A stretch of 64,000 nt of DNA from Flavobacterium soyae (GTDB lineage Bacteria > Bacteroidota > Bacteroidia > Flavobacteriales > Flavobacteriaceae): contig NZ_JAJQXA010000005.1 of assembly GCF_021245985.1 (NCBI RefSeq), positions 186,001 to 250,000 of the forward strand. Direction: 5' to 3'. Position numbers and translations under genes: made by a program. The first letter of the stretch is position 1. Each line of letters begins with the position of its first letter. The notes below the pieces were generated by a model that did no database searches, had not been told where the DNA came from, and worked only from the letters and a program-made list of their open reading frames with translations. Positions 55,560 through 63,950 of this stretch are shown here, in pieces.

Positions 55560-57590
55560 ATGAAAAACATAAGATATAGATATAGATACTGTATAATTGC
55601 TTTAGCGTCAATATTAATTTACGCCTGCAGTGCTGGTACTAAAAAAACATACAAAATTAATTCGCCGGGAAAAGTAACCGAATTAGTTTTTGAATTAACT
55701 GTTTCAGGTCAGCCTCAATACAGTTTTACTTCAAACGGAAAATCGGTTATAGAACCTTCGTTAATGGGATTTGAATTTCAGGGAATTCAAAAAATGACTG
55801 AAGGTTTTGAAGTGGTTTCGACTGAAGAAAAAGCTACCGATGAAACTTGGGAGCAGCCGTGGGGAGAATTCAAAAAAGTTCGTGATCACCACAACGAATT
55901 GATTGTTCACTTAAAAGAAGCAAAAGGAGAAGAGCGTTTAGTTGATATTATTTTCAGAGTTTTTGATGATGGCGTAGGATTTAGATATGAATTTCCAAAA
56001 CAGCCTCATTTAGGAAAAGTAAAAATTTCAAACGAAATCACGCAGTTTACTTTTAAATCAAATAATGATGTTTGGTGGATTCCGGTGCACCGTGAAAACA
56101 GTTATTACGAAAGTGAATACCGCAAAACGCCAATCAGCAAAACAGATACTATAAATACTCCGGCAACTTTTGAAACAAAAGAGAATTTATACGTGGCGAT
56201 TCACGAAGCCAACTTAACTGATTTTGCTTCGATGACACTTTTAAAAACAAGTGATAAACAATACAAAAGTGATTTAGTGCCTTGGGCAGATGGTGTAAAA
56301 GTATATGCCGAAACACCTTTTAAAACACCTTGGAGAACAGTTGTTGTTGGGAAAACTCCGGGTGATGTTGCGACTTCGACTATTATGCTGAATTTGAACG
56401 AGCCTTCAAAAATCGAAGATCTCTCGTGGATTACGCCTTCTAAATACATCGGAATTTGGTGGGGAATGCACTTAGAGAAATTCACTTGGGGACAAGGCCC
56501 AAAACACGGTGCTACAACAAAAAATACAAAAGAATATATTGATTTTGCTGCGAAAAACAATTTTGACGGCGTTCTGGTAGAAGGCTGGAACGAGGGCTGG
56601 GACGGCGACTGGACTGCCGATGGTAGCGCCTTTAGTTTTGTAAAAGCTTATCCTGATTTTAATCTGGAAGAAATTACAAAATATGCTGCTATGAAAAATG
56701 TTCGATTAATAGGTCATCATGAAACTGCTGGTGCTTCTAAACATTATGAAGGCCAGCTTGAAGATGCCTTTAAATTGTATCAAAAAATGGGTGTAAACTC
56801 AGTTAAAACAGGTTATGTAAACAAATATTTGGATAAAAAAGAATGGCACGACAGCCAGTATGCGTCTCGTCATTACAGAAAAGTAATCGAAACTGCTGCC
56901 AAATATCACATCATGATCGACAATCACGAACCAATAAAAGGAACCGGAATTCAGCGTACGTATCCAAATTTTATGTCACAGGAAGGAGGAAGAGGTCAGG
57001 AATACAATGCGTGGTCTGTAGACGGCGGAAATACGCCTCAGCATTTAACAACATTACCATTTACAAGAATGCTTTCAGGCCCGTTTGATTACACACCGGG
57101 GAATTTCAATTTTGATTATAAAACACCTTCTGGTGCAAGAGTTCAAACAACTTTGGCAAATCAGCTGGCATTGTATGTTATCATTTTCAGTCCGCTGCAA
57201 ATGGCTTCAGATTTACCAGAGAATTATGTTGACAAACCAGAATTTCAGTTTATAAAAGATGTTCCGTGTACGTGGTCAGATACTAAAGTTTTAGATTCTA
57301 AAATTGGAGAATACACTACAATCGTTCGTAAGGACTGGGACGAAAAAAACTGGTATTTAGGTTCGATTACAAATAAAGACGCCAGAGATCTTAAAGTAAC
57401 ATTATCTTTCTTAGATAAAGGTAAAGAATACGAAGCCGAAATTTATGCCGATGGAGCAGGAGCAAACTATAAAACAAATCCTTATCCGGTTGCAATTTCA
57501 AAACAAAAGGTAAATAACGAAACTGTTTTAAATATCAAATTGGCTGCTGGCGGAGGAACAGCTATAAAATTTACTCCAATCGGGAAATAA
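55560..57590 (+). CDS. GH97 inverting-type alpha-glucosidase (SusB-like), lipoprotein
   Basis: 676 residues with lipobox LIYAC (Cys23). An N-terminal beta-sandwich (about 25-285) precedes the barrel. Glu388 (HHET), Glu457 (DNHEP), Glu475 and Glu481 (SQEGGRGQEYNAW) are spaced 69, 18 and 6 apart. That equals the spacing of Glu439, 508, 526 and 532 of Bacteroides SusB as I recall them, the base and acid/calcium residues of inverting GH97. HRENSYYESE (177-186) probably supplies the additional calcium Glu. It should release glucose from alpha-glucan oligosaccharides in the periplasm. Last gene of the operon, followed by a terminator. Confidence 0.9.
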   Translation: MKNIRYRYRYCIIALASILIYACSAGTKKTYKINSPGKVTELVFELTVSGQPQYSFTSNGKSVIEPSLMGFEFQGIQKMTEGFEVVSTEEKATDETWEQPWGEFKKVRDHHNELIVHLKEAKGEERLVDIIFRVFDDGVGFRYEFPKQPHLGKVKISNEITQFTFKSNNDVWWIPVHRENSYYESEYRKTPISKTDTINTPATFETKENLYVAIHEANLTDFASMTLLKTSDKQYKSDLVPWADGVKVYAETPFKTPWRTVVVGKTPGDVATSTIMLNLNEPSKIEDLSWITPSKYIGIWWGMHLEKFTWGQGPKHGATTKNTKEYIDFAAKNNFDGVLVEGWNEGWDGDWTADGSAFSFVKAYPDFNLEEITKYAAMKNVRLIGHHETAGASKHYEGQLEDAFKLYQKMGVNSVKTGYVNKYLDKKEWHDSQYASRHYRKVIETAAKYHIMIDNHEPIKGTGIQRTYPNFMSQEGGRGQEYNAWSVDGGNTPQHLTTLPFTRMLSGPFDYTPGNFNFDYKTPSGARVQTTLANQLALYVIIFSPLQMASDLPENYVDKPEFQFIKDVPCTWSDTKVLDSKIGEYTTIVRKDWDEKNWYLGSITNKDARDLKVTLSFLDKGKEYEAEIYADGAGANYKTNPYPVAISKQKVNNETVLNIKLAAGGGTAIKFTPIGK

Positions 57591-57630
57591 GAAGTTTAGA
57601 GTATTTTGAGTTAAGTTTGAGTGGATGAAC

Positions 57631-57663
57631 CCGATATCTTGAAAAAGGTGTCGGTTTTTTTTT
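57631..57663 (+). terminator. Terminator of the sus-like operon
   Basis: CCGATATCTT pairs with AAGGTGTCGG (two G-U pairs), loop GAAAA-like, followed by nine T. Confidence 0.8.
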
Positions 57664-57729
57664 CTTAAACCATATAAGTTGTATAAGTTCATTTAAATGT
57701 ATTGCGTTTTTTTTTAATGCATAATTTTT

Positions 57730-57904
57730 TTAACGCAAAGTGCGCAAAGTTTTTTTGATAAATTAGTTTTTTATAAAACTGCAAAGTTCGCAAAGCTTTG
57801 TGTCTATAAAGCTTTGCGAACTTTGTGCATTGTAGATGCAATCTATATCAAAAAAACTTAGCGTCCTTTGCGTAAAACCTTTGCGTGCTTTGCGTTAAAA
57901 AAAA
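57730..57904. repeat. Nested inverted repeat, TTCGCAAAGCTTT family, copy 2
   Basis: Inner arms GCAAAGTTCGCAAAGCTTT (57781-57799) and AAAGCTTTGCGAACTTTG (57808-57825). Outer arms TAACGCAAAGTGCGCAAAG (57731-57749) and the CTTTGCGTGCTTTGCGTTA region (about 57880-57898). Related to 36338-36485. Confidence 0.85.
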
Positions 57905-57953
57905 TACCCGCCAAGATTGAAAATAATTCACAATTTATAATTCATAATTAAAT

Positions 57954-58868
57954 TTAGTGTTTGTAAAACTTCACGTGATTTCCAAAGCTGTAAGTTGCAG
58001 CTAAAGTAGGCCCATTATAACCCCATTTAAAGAAACCATCGATTTTTGGTCTGGTTACATCAAGTCTGAAATTTAAACCTGTATAACCTGCCGTTAAACT
58101 TAAATTTTTATAAACATTATACAAAACCGATAAATTATAACTAATAATTCGACCGTCGATATCGTCAATTTGAAGGGCAAAATAATTTACATTTGCATAC
58201 AGTCCCACTTTTTTCCCAAGGACAAACTCACCCCAAATCCCAACATCAGGTAAAGGAGCAGTAAAGCCTACTGTGTCATGATATTCTGCCTGAGCCGTAA
58301 CTCCTTCCAGTCTTAAACCTACATCAGCAAGAAGTACGTGTGCACCAATTAATAAGCCCAGTTCATATTTTGGTTTAGAAACTATAGCATATCCATAAGC
58401 AAATCGGACCATTTCGTTATTCATAAATGCCGAAACCTGGGCATCGACCGGATAAGTATGGTCTTTAAATTCGATTTCTTTTTGCAGTGTTTTTTCTGAT
58501 GATCTTTTTAAATAAAAATATTCAAGATTAAAACGGGATCTTCGTGAGGCACGCCATTCAAAAGCACCAAAAAAGGAAACCGTATTAGTTTCAAAGCCTA
58601 AATCTTTTTCAAAATCAATATCGGTTCCAATTCTTCCAGCTGATCCGTTAACTTCAACCTCAGTATTGTTTGATGGAAAGAATACACCGGCAGTAGCTTT
58701 AAATCTTCTTCCATGCCACGGAAGATCTTCAGGAATATTACTCTGATCTTTTTTTGAATTATTTTCTGTTGATAATGAGGTGTTTTCCTCTTGATTTGGT
58801 GCAGCACTTTGTGCATTGCCATAAAGCCAGGCCATTAAAATTATTAAAGAGTAAAACAATTTTTTCAT
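57954..58868 (-). CDS. Outer-membrane beta-barrel protein
   Basis: 304 residues; signal peptide ends YGNAQ (20). After a polar, Asn/Gln-rich linker (20-50) the sequence alternates as in an outer-membrane barrel: FKATAGVFFPS, RFNLEYFYLKR, VGLYANVNYFALQI, LSLTAGYTGLNFRLD, GPTLAATYSFGNH. It resembles OmpA-like or porin-type barrels of about eight to twelve strands, with no OmpA peptidoglycan domain. Promoter CAAAAATA at 58916-58923. Function unknown. Confidence 0.78.
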   Translation of the reverse strand: MKKLFYSLIILMAWLYGNAQSAAPNQEENTSLSTENNSKKDQSNIPEDLPWHGRRFKATAGVFFPSNNTEVEVNGSAGRIGTDIDFEKDLGFETNTVSFFGAFEWRASRRSRFNLEYFYLKRSSEKTLQKEIEFKDHTYPVDAQVSAFMNNEMVRFAYGYAIVSKPKYELGLLIGAHVLLADVGLRLEGVTAQAEYHDTVGFTAPLPDVGIWGEFVLGKKVGLYANVNYFALQIDDIDGRIISYNLSVLYNVYKNLSLTAGYTGLNFRLDVTRPKIDGFFKWGYNGPTLAATYSFGNHVKFYKH

Positions 58869-58915
58869 TTTATTGATTTTTAGGTTGTTGTGTTTTAATT
58901 AACAAGTAAAGTTAG

Positions 58916-58923
58916 CAAAAATA
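58916..58923 (-). promoter_or_regulatory. -7 element of the outer-membrane protein gene
   Basis: CAAAAATA on the plus strand, 48 bases before the ATG at 58868. Confidence 0.45.
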
Positions 58924-59215
58924 ATAATCTATTTTTAATTTTTAAATTATTATTTAAGGATTGTTTGAAAAACGTGGTTCTAGGTATTTTGGCTCTTGAT
59001 TTGCTCAAAATTTTATTTTTTTGTTATCAATAAACATTTCAGGATTTGTAATCATTTTTCTATGATTTGAATATAACCCCAAAAACATGAACAAAACTTT
59101 AAAAAACACCTCGTTATCTTTTTATAATTTTAGAAGTAATTCATTTAGCTTATTTTTATATGGCTATTTTACTTTTGAAGGAATTAAGAAAATTGATATT
59201 TGCTCTGAGTTTTAA

Positions 59216-59654
59216 AGGTTTAAGTTTTATGACGATGTTTTTATTTCGCACTTTTTTATAAGTGGTTTACTGTTAATGGTGAGCCAATTGAAAAACAGCA
59301 ATATGCATCGGGTATAAAACGATATAATTTGTTGTATAAAATTCAAGCAAGATCCGCTGACAAAACAGTTTCAAAAACTGGATACTTTATTCAAAAAATA
59401 TAATATTGAAACTCTTATCAAGCCAAAGACTTTAACTGCAGATGTTTTTATGTATGCCAAGAATCAGGAAAGGCGTTTAGAAGGAATCGAAAACTACTTT
59501 GAAAGAAAAGCCCTGAACGAAAAATTTCTGACGCTCGATTGCTATTTCTACAACATAATTATCTACACCTGAATATTTTGTCTATATTTTTATTATAGTG
59601 GCAATAGTTTGGTCAGGTCTGTTTTTGTTTTATATTCCTTATTTAATTATGTGA
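59216..59654 (+). pseudogene. Remnant of an unknown membrane-anchored protein, at least three frameshifts
   Basis: Pieces in different plus-strand frames join into one protein-like sequence. They read RFKFYDDVFISHFF, then YKWFTVNGEPIEKQQY... to YNLLYKI, then QDPLTKQFQKLDTLFKKYN... to NIIIYT, then PEYFVYIFIIVAIVWSGLF to a stop at 59652-59654. The middle shift is explained by a tandem CAAG duplication (59344-59351). The last piece is a transmembrane helix. Upstream (59087-59215) a 42-codon frame ends in TAA in the same frame and may be the original N-terminus. No family recognised. The flanking 58924-59086 and 59655-59793 hold nothing else except a half repeat at 59712. Confidence 0.6.
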
Positions 59655-59793
59655 AAGGTAAAAAGTTATAAATGTTATAAGGCTTTTAAAATAATTTAAT
59701 TCATTGACGTTCCTGCAAGGTTTTCAAAACCGAAATGAAAAATAGCTTAATCAAGAGAATCTAAAATCTAAACTCTGAAATCTAAAATCTCCC

Positions 59794-60228
59794 TTAAACT
59801 CTATTATAATCTGCACGCCAGTGTACGACTGCTTTTTTTATAGCATCGCCGCTGAGGTTGTTTTTTAGTGCATCTTCTAATAAAGGCAGGATTTCATCAT
59901 CTGGAGCAAACCGTAAAGCAAATATCTGATCATCTGTTAATTTGTGTTCAAATTCTTCAAGTTTTTTTCCGGTAAGTGTAAAGTAACGATAGCGGAGTTC
60001 AAGGCGTACAATACGGTTTTGTAAAATAAGTGCATAATGCTGACGCAGCATATAAGCCAGAAAAAAAAGAAATAAAAAAACAACACTTATAAAAGACCAT
60101 ATTAAACAATCATTTGTTGTAAAAGCAAAGTAAATGCTAAATGCAAGAAACAGTGTTAAAACCGGATAATACACAAAATGGTGCGGAGTGTAATATCGAA
60201 TATGATTATAATAGGTTTGGATTTTCAT
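59794..60228 (-). CDS. DUF6526-like small membrane protein
   Basis: 144 residues. Two hydrophobic helices at about 20-60 (VYYPVLTLFLAFSIYFAF, SFISVVFLFLFFLAYML) are followed by a cytoplasmic helical tail (RIVRLELRYRYFTLTGKKLE, DDEILPLLEDALKNNLSGDA). The N-terminal NHIRYYTPHHFVYYPVL agrees with the DUF6526 family as I know it. The function is unknown. It has no partner gene nearby. Confidence 0.72.
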   Translation of the reverse strand: MKIQTYYNHIRYYTPHHFVYYPVLTLFLAFSIYFAFTTNDCLIWSFISVVFLFLFFLAYMLRQHYALILQNRIVRLELRYRYFTLTGKKLEEFEHKLTDDQIFALRFAPDDEILPLLEDALKNNLSGDAIKKAVVHWRADYNRV

Positions 60229-60258
60229 AATTGGAATCTTTATGTTAAAAGTAAAAAA

Positions 60259-60291
60259 GAAAGCTACCCTAAATAATTTAGAATAGCTTTT
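60259..60291 (-). terminator. Terminator-like hairpin
   Basis: AAAGCTA (60260-60266) pairs with TAGCTTT (60284-60290) around an inner CTAAAT/ATTTAG. It lies 240 bases after the glycosylase stop. Between them (60292-60532) I see no gene. Confidence 0.55.
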
Positions 60292-60532
60292 TTCTCAAAA
60301 ATAAACTAACATAACCAATGTTCTCTTTATAATCAAAACTTGTAAAAAGTTTGTCTTAGTAATATCTATAATTTAAAAAAGCCTCTTCTTCGTCAATCCT
60401 TCTAAACTCTGGCCTTGATTTCTTGGTTGTAAAATTATAGCAGGTTACGAAATTTCGTGTTATATTTTAAAGTTCAAAAGTTATATTATTCCAACTATTT
60501 AGTTTTTTTAGCCAACAATTAATCAATTAATT

Positions 60533-61015
60533 TTAAAACGTACTGATAATCTTCCATTGGTCTAATTTTGATTGAAAAGATATACCAGCGTTTGCCGGAC
60601 TTGTTGACGGAAGTGTAATAAGATTATAATCCTTCTTTAAATGAACATACTTTTTAAAAAATGCGGCAGCCTTTTGTCCGTTAAATAAAATGGTATTTAT
60701 TTTTGGGTGCTGTTTTAAAAACGTCTCAAAATCATTTGCGATTTCATTTTTAATGGCGCTGTCTAAACTTCCAACTCTATCGCAATATTGTAAAACATCC
60801 CAAAGGGCAATTTTGTTTTTAAGCAAAAGTGCTTTTTTGGTTTCGTAATCGTTTGAGAATTCTTCCTTAAAAATAGTAAATAAGAACTTCCAGAAATTAT
60901 TTTGATTGTGTCCGTAATATTGATTTAATTCTAAAGATTTTGTTCCGGGCATTGTGCCTAAAACCAGTATGTTAGAATCTTTTGAGCTTATAGGGGAGAA
61001 AGAGCAGCTTTTCAT
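60533..61015 (-). CDS. Uracil-DNA-glycosylase-superfamily protein, probable DNA-deoxyinosine glycosylase
   Basis: 160 residues, cytoplasmic. ILVLGTMPGTKSLELNQYYG (16-35) with HNQNNFWKFL and the second motif LPSTSPANAG (about 134-143) match the family 6 (Hdg-type) members of the UDG superfamily, which excise hypoxanthine and related deaminated bases from DNA. Length is typical. It is divergent from the AraC gene at 61200; the 184-base spacer shows no clear promoter element. Confidence 0.82.
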   Translation of the reverse strand: MKSCSFSPISSKDSNILVLGTMPGTKSLELNQYYGHNQNNFWKFLFTIFKEEFSNDYETKKALLLKNKIALWDVLQYCDRVGSLDSAIKNEIANDFETFLKQHPKINTILFNGQKAAAFFKKYVHLKKDYNLITLPSTSPANAGISFQSKLDQWKIISTF

Positions 61016-61199
61016 TTATTGGATTAAGAAATATTTTATTTGAGTTAAAATTATATTGAGAAGTAATTATAAAACAATTGCAGAAAATTATATAACATTT
61101 TTGGTTTGTGATTGAGCGAACTTTGAACCTGCTTTTTAAACGTAATAATGCGGGTTTAAGAATTTCATTTAAAATTACAGAATTTAAATCGAAAACAAA

Positions 61200-62216
61200 A
61201 TGAAAATAGTTACTATATATACAGAGAAAATTCAAAACATATTTGAAGAATTGAATAAAAATTTCGACGGAAAAGTAACTTTTGATGTCGATGAATATGC
61301 ACTTGAAGTAAATAATAATTTTGCAAAAGGAACTATTAGCGGTGCTTCATTTAATGATAATATTTCGTACGTTCAGTTTGATATGACTTTTTTAGTCGAT
61401 TTAAAACTAAATATTATTAACGGAATTACATCGCCATTATATTTTGCCTATTGTTCTAAAGGAAATCTTTCGCATAGTTTTGGAATTCATGGTGAGGAGC
61501 GAAAATTAAAAACATTTCAAACTGCAATTGCTGCTTCAAAATTAAACCAGGATAATGTTTTGTATTTTGAAAAAGATAAAAAGACAAAAATTACTTTAAT
61601 AATTGTAGGAACCCAGGCAGAACCTTGTCGTGCAGGTTCTTTAAGCCAAATGGTGAGAGAAACATTTTTTCAGGAAAATCTTAACGAAGAATTCTTTTAT
61701 GCCGGTTCTTATAACTTAAAAATAGGTGAAAAAATAGAACAATTAAATGCCGTAACCCAAACCGGAATTGTTAGGAATTTATTAAAAGAAGGTATTTTGA
61801 AAATTGTTCTGGCAATGGAAATCCAACAGCATACAGATGATTTAAATGCTTTTTCTAAAGAAGTAAATTGTTTAACATCAAGAGAAATGAAAGAAATAAA
61901 AGAACTTTCAGAAACCATAAAAGCAAATCCAGAAGAGGCTTTTACTATTAAATCTTTAAGTAAAAAATCCGGCTTGTCTCCAAATAAACTTCAGGAAGGT
62001 TTTAAAATGGTTCATAACAGAACCGTAAACGATTATATCACGCATATGCGGGTTCTAAAAGCCGAAATCCTGATTAGAACTTCAGATTTAAATATTTCTG
62101 AAATTGTGTATTGTATTGGTTTTACAAGCAGAAGCTATTTCTCTAAAATCTTTAAACAAAAATTCAACTGCAGTCCAAAAGAGTATAAATTCAATTTGAG
62201 TCCGTTGGCTGTGTAG
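61200..62216 (+). CDS. AraC-family transcriptional regulator
   Basis: 338 residues. The N-terminal 220 residues (cupin-like core ITSPLYFAYCSKGNLSHSFG) have no named ligand. The C-terminal AraC helix-turn-helix (about 240-330) includes TIKSLSKKSGLSPNKLQEGF and ISEIVYCIGFTSRSYFSKIF, ending KQKFNCSPKEYKFN. Its targets are unknown; no operon partner is seen and a repeat-filled spacer follows. Confidence 0.85.
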   Translation: MKIVTIYTEKIQNIFEELNKNFDGKVTFDVDEYALEVNNNFAKGTISGASFNDNISYVQFDMTFLVDLKLNIINGITSPLYFAYCSKGNLSHSFGIHGEERKLKTFQTAIAASKLNQDNVLYFEKDKKTKITLIIVGTQAEPCRAGSLSQMVRETFFQENLNEEFFYAGSYNLKIGEKIEQLNAVTQTGIVRNLLKEGILKIVLAMEIQQHTDDLNAFSKEVNCLTSREMKEIKELSETIKANPEEAFTIKSLSKKSGLSPNKLQEGFKMVHNRTVNDYITHMRVLKAEILIRTSDLNISEIVYCIGFTSRSYFSKIFKQKFNCSPKEYKFNLSPLAV

Positions 62217-62228
62217 TTAAAGGGACAA

Positions 62229-62297
62229 AGGTTCAGAGTGACAAAGTAACAAAGGTTTTAAAACTTTGTCACTTTGCAGCTTTGTCACTCTGAACCT
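62229..62297. repeat. Inverted repeat AGGTTCAGAGTGACAAAG
   Basis: Eighteen-base perfect arms (62229-62246 and 62280-62297) with an inner AAAGGTTTTAAAACTTT palindrome. It may also terminate the AraC transcript. Confidence 0.85.
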
Positions 62298-62337
62298 CTA
62301 AAAAAAATAATGCCGTTAGCTATTAAGCAAGATATAT

Positions 62338-62600
62338 ACAAAAACGCTAAGGTTCTGAGTCGCTGAGGTTCTAAATTCAAATTAGAGGCTCCAAACTTAG
62401 AATCTTAGTTTTTTTTTAAAGGTGCTGAGGCTCTAAGTTTCTAAGATACTAAGGTTTTTAATTACTAAGTTTTCAAGTATTAAACCAAAAGAAAATAAGT
62501 CACCAGCTATTAAAATTCCAATATATAAATACTATTAAGTCTCCCACATACTAAAAAAAACTTAGCATCTTAGAACCTTTGCAACTTTGTCACTTAAAAA
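62338..62600. repeat. CTAAGGTTCTGAG repeat region
   Basis: Many overlapping variants of CTAAGGTTCTGAG, GCTGAGGTTCTAA, CTAAGATACTAAGG and the inverse AACTTAGCATCTTAGAACCT, forming imperfect large inverted repeats. The same family begins again at 63951. Confidence 0.75.
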
Positions 62601-62605
62601 AACTT

Positions 62606-62635
62606 TTTGCAAAAAAAGATTTTTTCATACATTTG
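62606..62635 (+). promoter_or_regulatory. Promoter of the MarR-GNAT/cupin operon
   Basis: TTTG (62605-62609 region) and TACATTTG (62628-62635), about 18 bases apart. It supports ATG 62664 as the start, since an upstream TTG frame would begin inside the promoter. An AACTAGTTATATAATTAATTATAA stretch, shown here only as its core TAGTTATATAATTA, follows and is a possible MarR site. Confidence 0.6.
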
Positions 62636-62663
62636 CATAACTAGTTATATAATTAATTATAAT

Positions 62664-63617
62664 ATGGAATTTTTTGACAAAGTAGGCAAAGCAGCTTTAG
62701 GAAGCCGCTTGCGTTTAATGACTGCTGTTATAACAGATGATGCTTCTAAAATTTATGAATTGTATGGTGCAGATTTTGTACCAAAATGGTTTCCTGTATT
62801 TTATACCCTTGCAGAAGAAAGGGAATTGACTATTACGGAAATAGCAAATGAAATTGGACATTCTCAGCCTTCTGTAAGCAAGATTATTCAGGAGATGATT
62901 GCTGCCGGAATAGTTCAGGAAAGTTTGAAAACAGATGATAAGCGTAAAAACAATGTTGTATTAACGGAAAAAGGACTCTTGCTGGCGAAAAATATTAAAC
63001 AGCAATTAAAAGATATTGACGTTGCTATAGATGGTTTAATTGCTGAATCTAAGCATAATCTTTGGGCTGCACTTGAAGAATGGGAATTTTTATTGGAGCA
63101 AAAATCTATGTTTAAAAGAGTAAGCGACCAGAAAAAAATCCGCGAAAGCAAAGACGTAAAAATTGTAGAATACAAACCTGAATATCAGGAAGCCTTTAAA
63201 GCATTGAATGTAGAATGGATTTCGACTTATTTTGAAATGGAAGAAGCTGACTATAAAGCGCTCGATAATCCTGAAGAATATATTTTGAATAAAGGCGGAA
63301 AAATCCTTGTGGCTTTGTATGAAAATGAACCCGTTGGTGTTTGTGCGCTTATCAAAATGGATAACCCAGACTATGACTTTGAAATGGCAAAAATGGCCGT
63401 TTCGCCAAAAGCACAAGGTAAAAATATCGGCTGGTTATTAGGCCGGGCAATTGCTGCAAAAGCAAAAGAATTAGGAGCAAAAAAGATATATCTGGAAAGC
63501 AACACAATCTTAAAACCTGCTATAAACTTGTATTATAAACTTGGTTTTGAGAAAGTCTTTGGCTTAGAAACCCCATACAAACGCTGCAACATCCAAATGG
63601 AATTAAAAATAAAATAA
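62664..63617 (+). CDS. MarR-type regulator fused to a GNAT acetyltransferase
   Basis: 317 residues from ATG at 62664. Residues about 1-145 are a MarR winged helix (LAEERELTITEIANEIGHSQ, PSVSKIIQEMIAAGIVQESL). Residues about 165-317 are a GNAT domain (GKILVALYENEPVGVCALIK, MAVSPKAQGKNIGWLLGRAI with the acetyl-CoA loop QGKNIG, YYKLGFEKVFG). Such fusions are known, and the acetyl acceptor is usually not. The stop codon abuts the ATG of a cupin gene, so the two form an operon. Confidence 0.87.
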   Translation: MEFFDKVGKAALGSRLRLMTAVITDDASKIYELYGADFVPKWFPVFYTLAEERELTITEIANEIGHSQPSVSKIIQEMIAAGIVQESLKTDDKRKNNVVLTEKGLLLAKNIKQQLKDIDVAIDGLIAESKHNLWAALEEWEFLLEQKSMFKRVSDQKKIRESKDVKIVEYKPEYQEAFKALNVEWISTYFEMEEADYKALDNPEEYILNKGGKILVALYENEPVGVCALIKMDNPDYDFEMAKMAVSPKAQGKNIGWLLGRAIAAKAKELGAKKIYLESNTILKPAINLYYKLGFEKVFGLETPYKRCNIQMELKIK

Positions 63618-63941
63618 ATGAAAAATATTGTAAAAAAAGAGAATGCTGTTTCAAGACAATTCTTAGGCGTTGATTTTGTGGTTTTATCAATAGGTAAAGA
63701 TTCAATGGTGACCAAAATGCTGTACAAATCAACTGATTCAGTACCGTTTCATCAGCATCCAAATGAACAAAGCGGTTACGTTATTTCTGGTAGTTATAAA
63801 CTGAAATTTGATGGAAAAGAGTTTTTATTAAATGAAGGAGATACCTATTCAATTCCGGCAAATATTGAGCATTCTATTGAAATTCTTGAAGCTGGGGAAG
63901 TAGTAGATGTTTTTACACCAATAAGAGAGGATTATTTGTAG
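63618..63941 (+). CDS. Small cupin-domain protein
   Basis: 107 residues. The single cupin fold has motif 1 PFHQHPNEQSGYVISGSYKL with metal-binding His/His/Gln-type ligands, and motif 2 DTYSIPANIEHSIEILEAGE with the last His. ATG begins immediately after the TAA of the MarR-GNAT gene, so translation is probably coupled. Role unknown; possibly an enzyme or sensor for the ligand of the regulator. Confidence 0.82.
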   Translation: MKNIVKKENAVSRQFLGVDFVVLSIGKDSMVTKMLYKSTDSVPFHQHPNEQSGYVISGSYKLKFDGKEFLLNEGDTYSIPANIEHSIEILEAGEVVDVFTPIREDYL

Positions 63942-63950
63942 ATAAAGCTG

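Noticed and set aside
62607..62663. N-terminal extension of the MarR-GNAT protein from a TTG codon
   Set aside because: The codons coincide with the promoter elements, and the MarR domain starts properly at ATG 62664.
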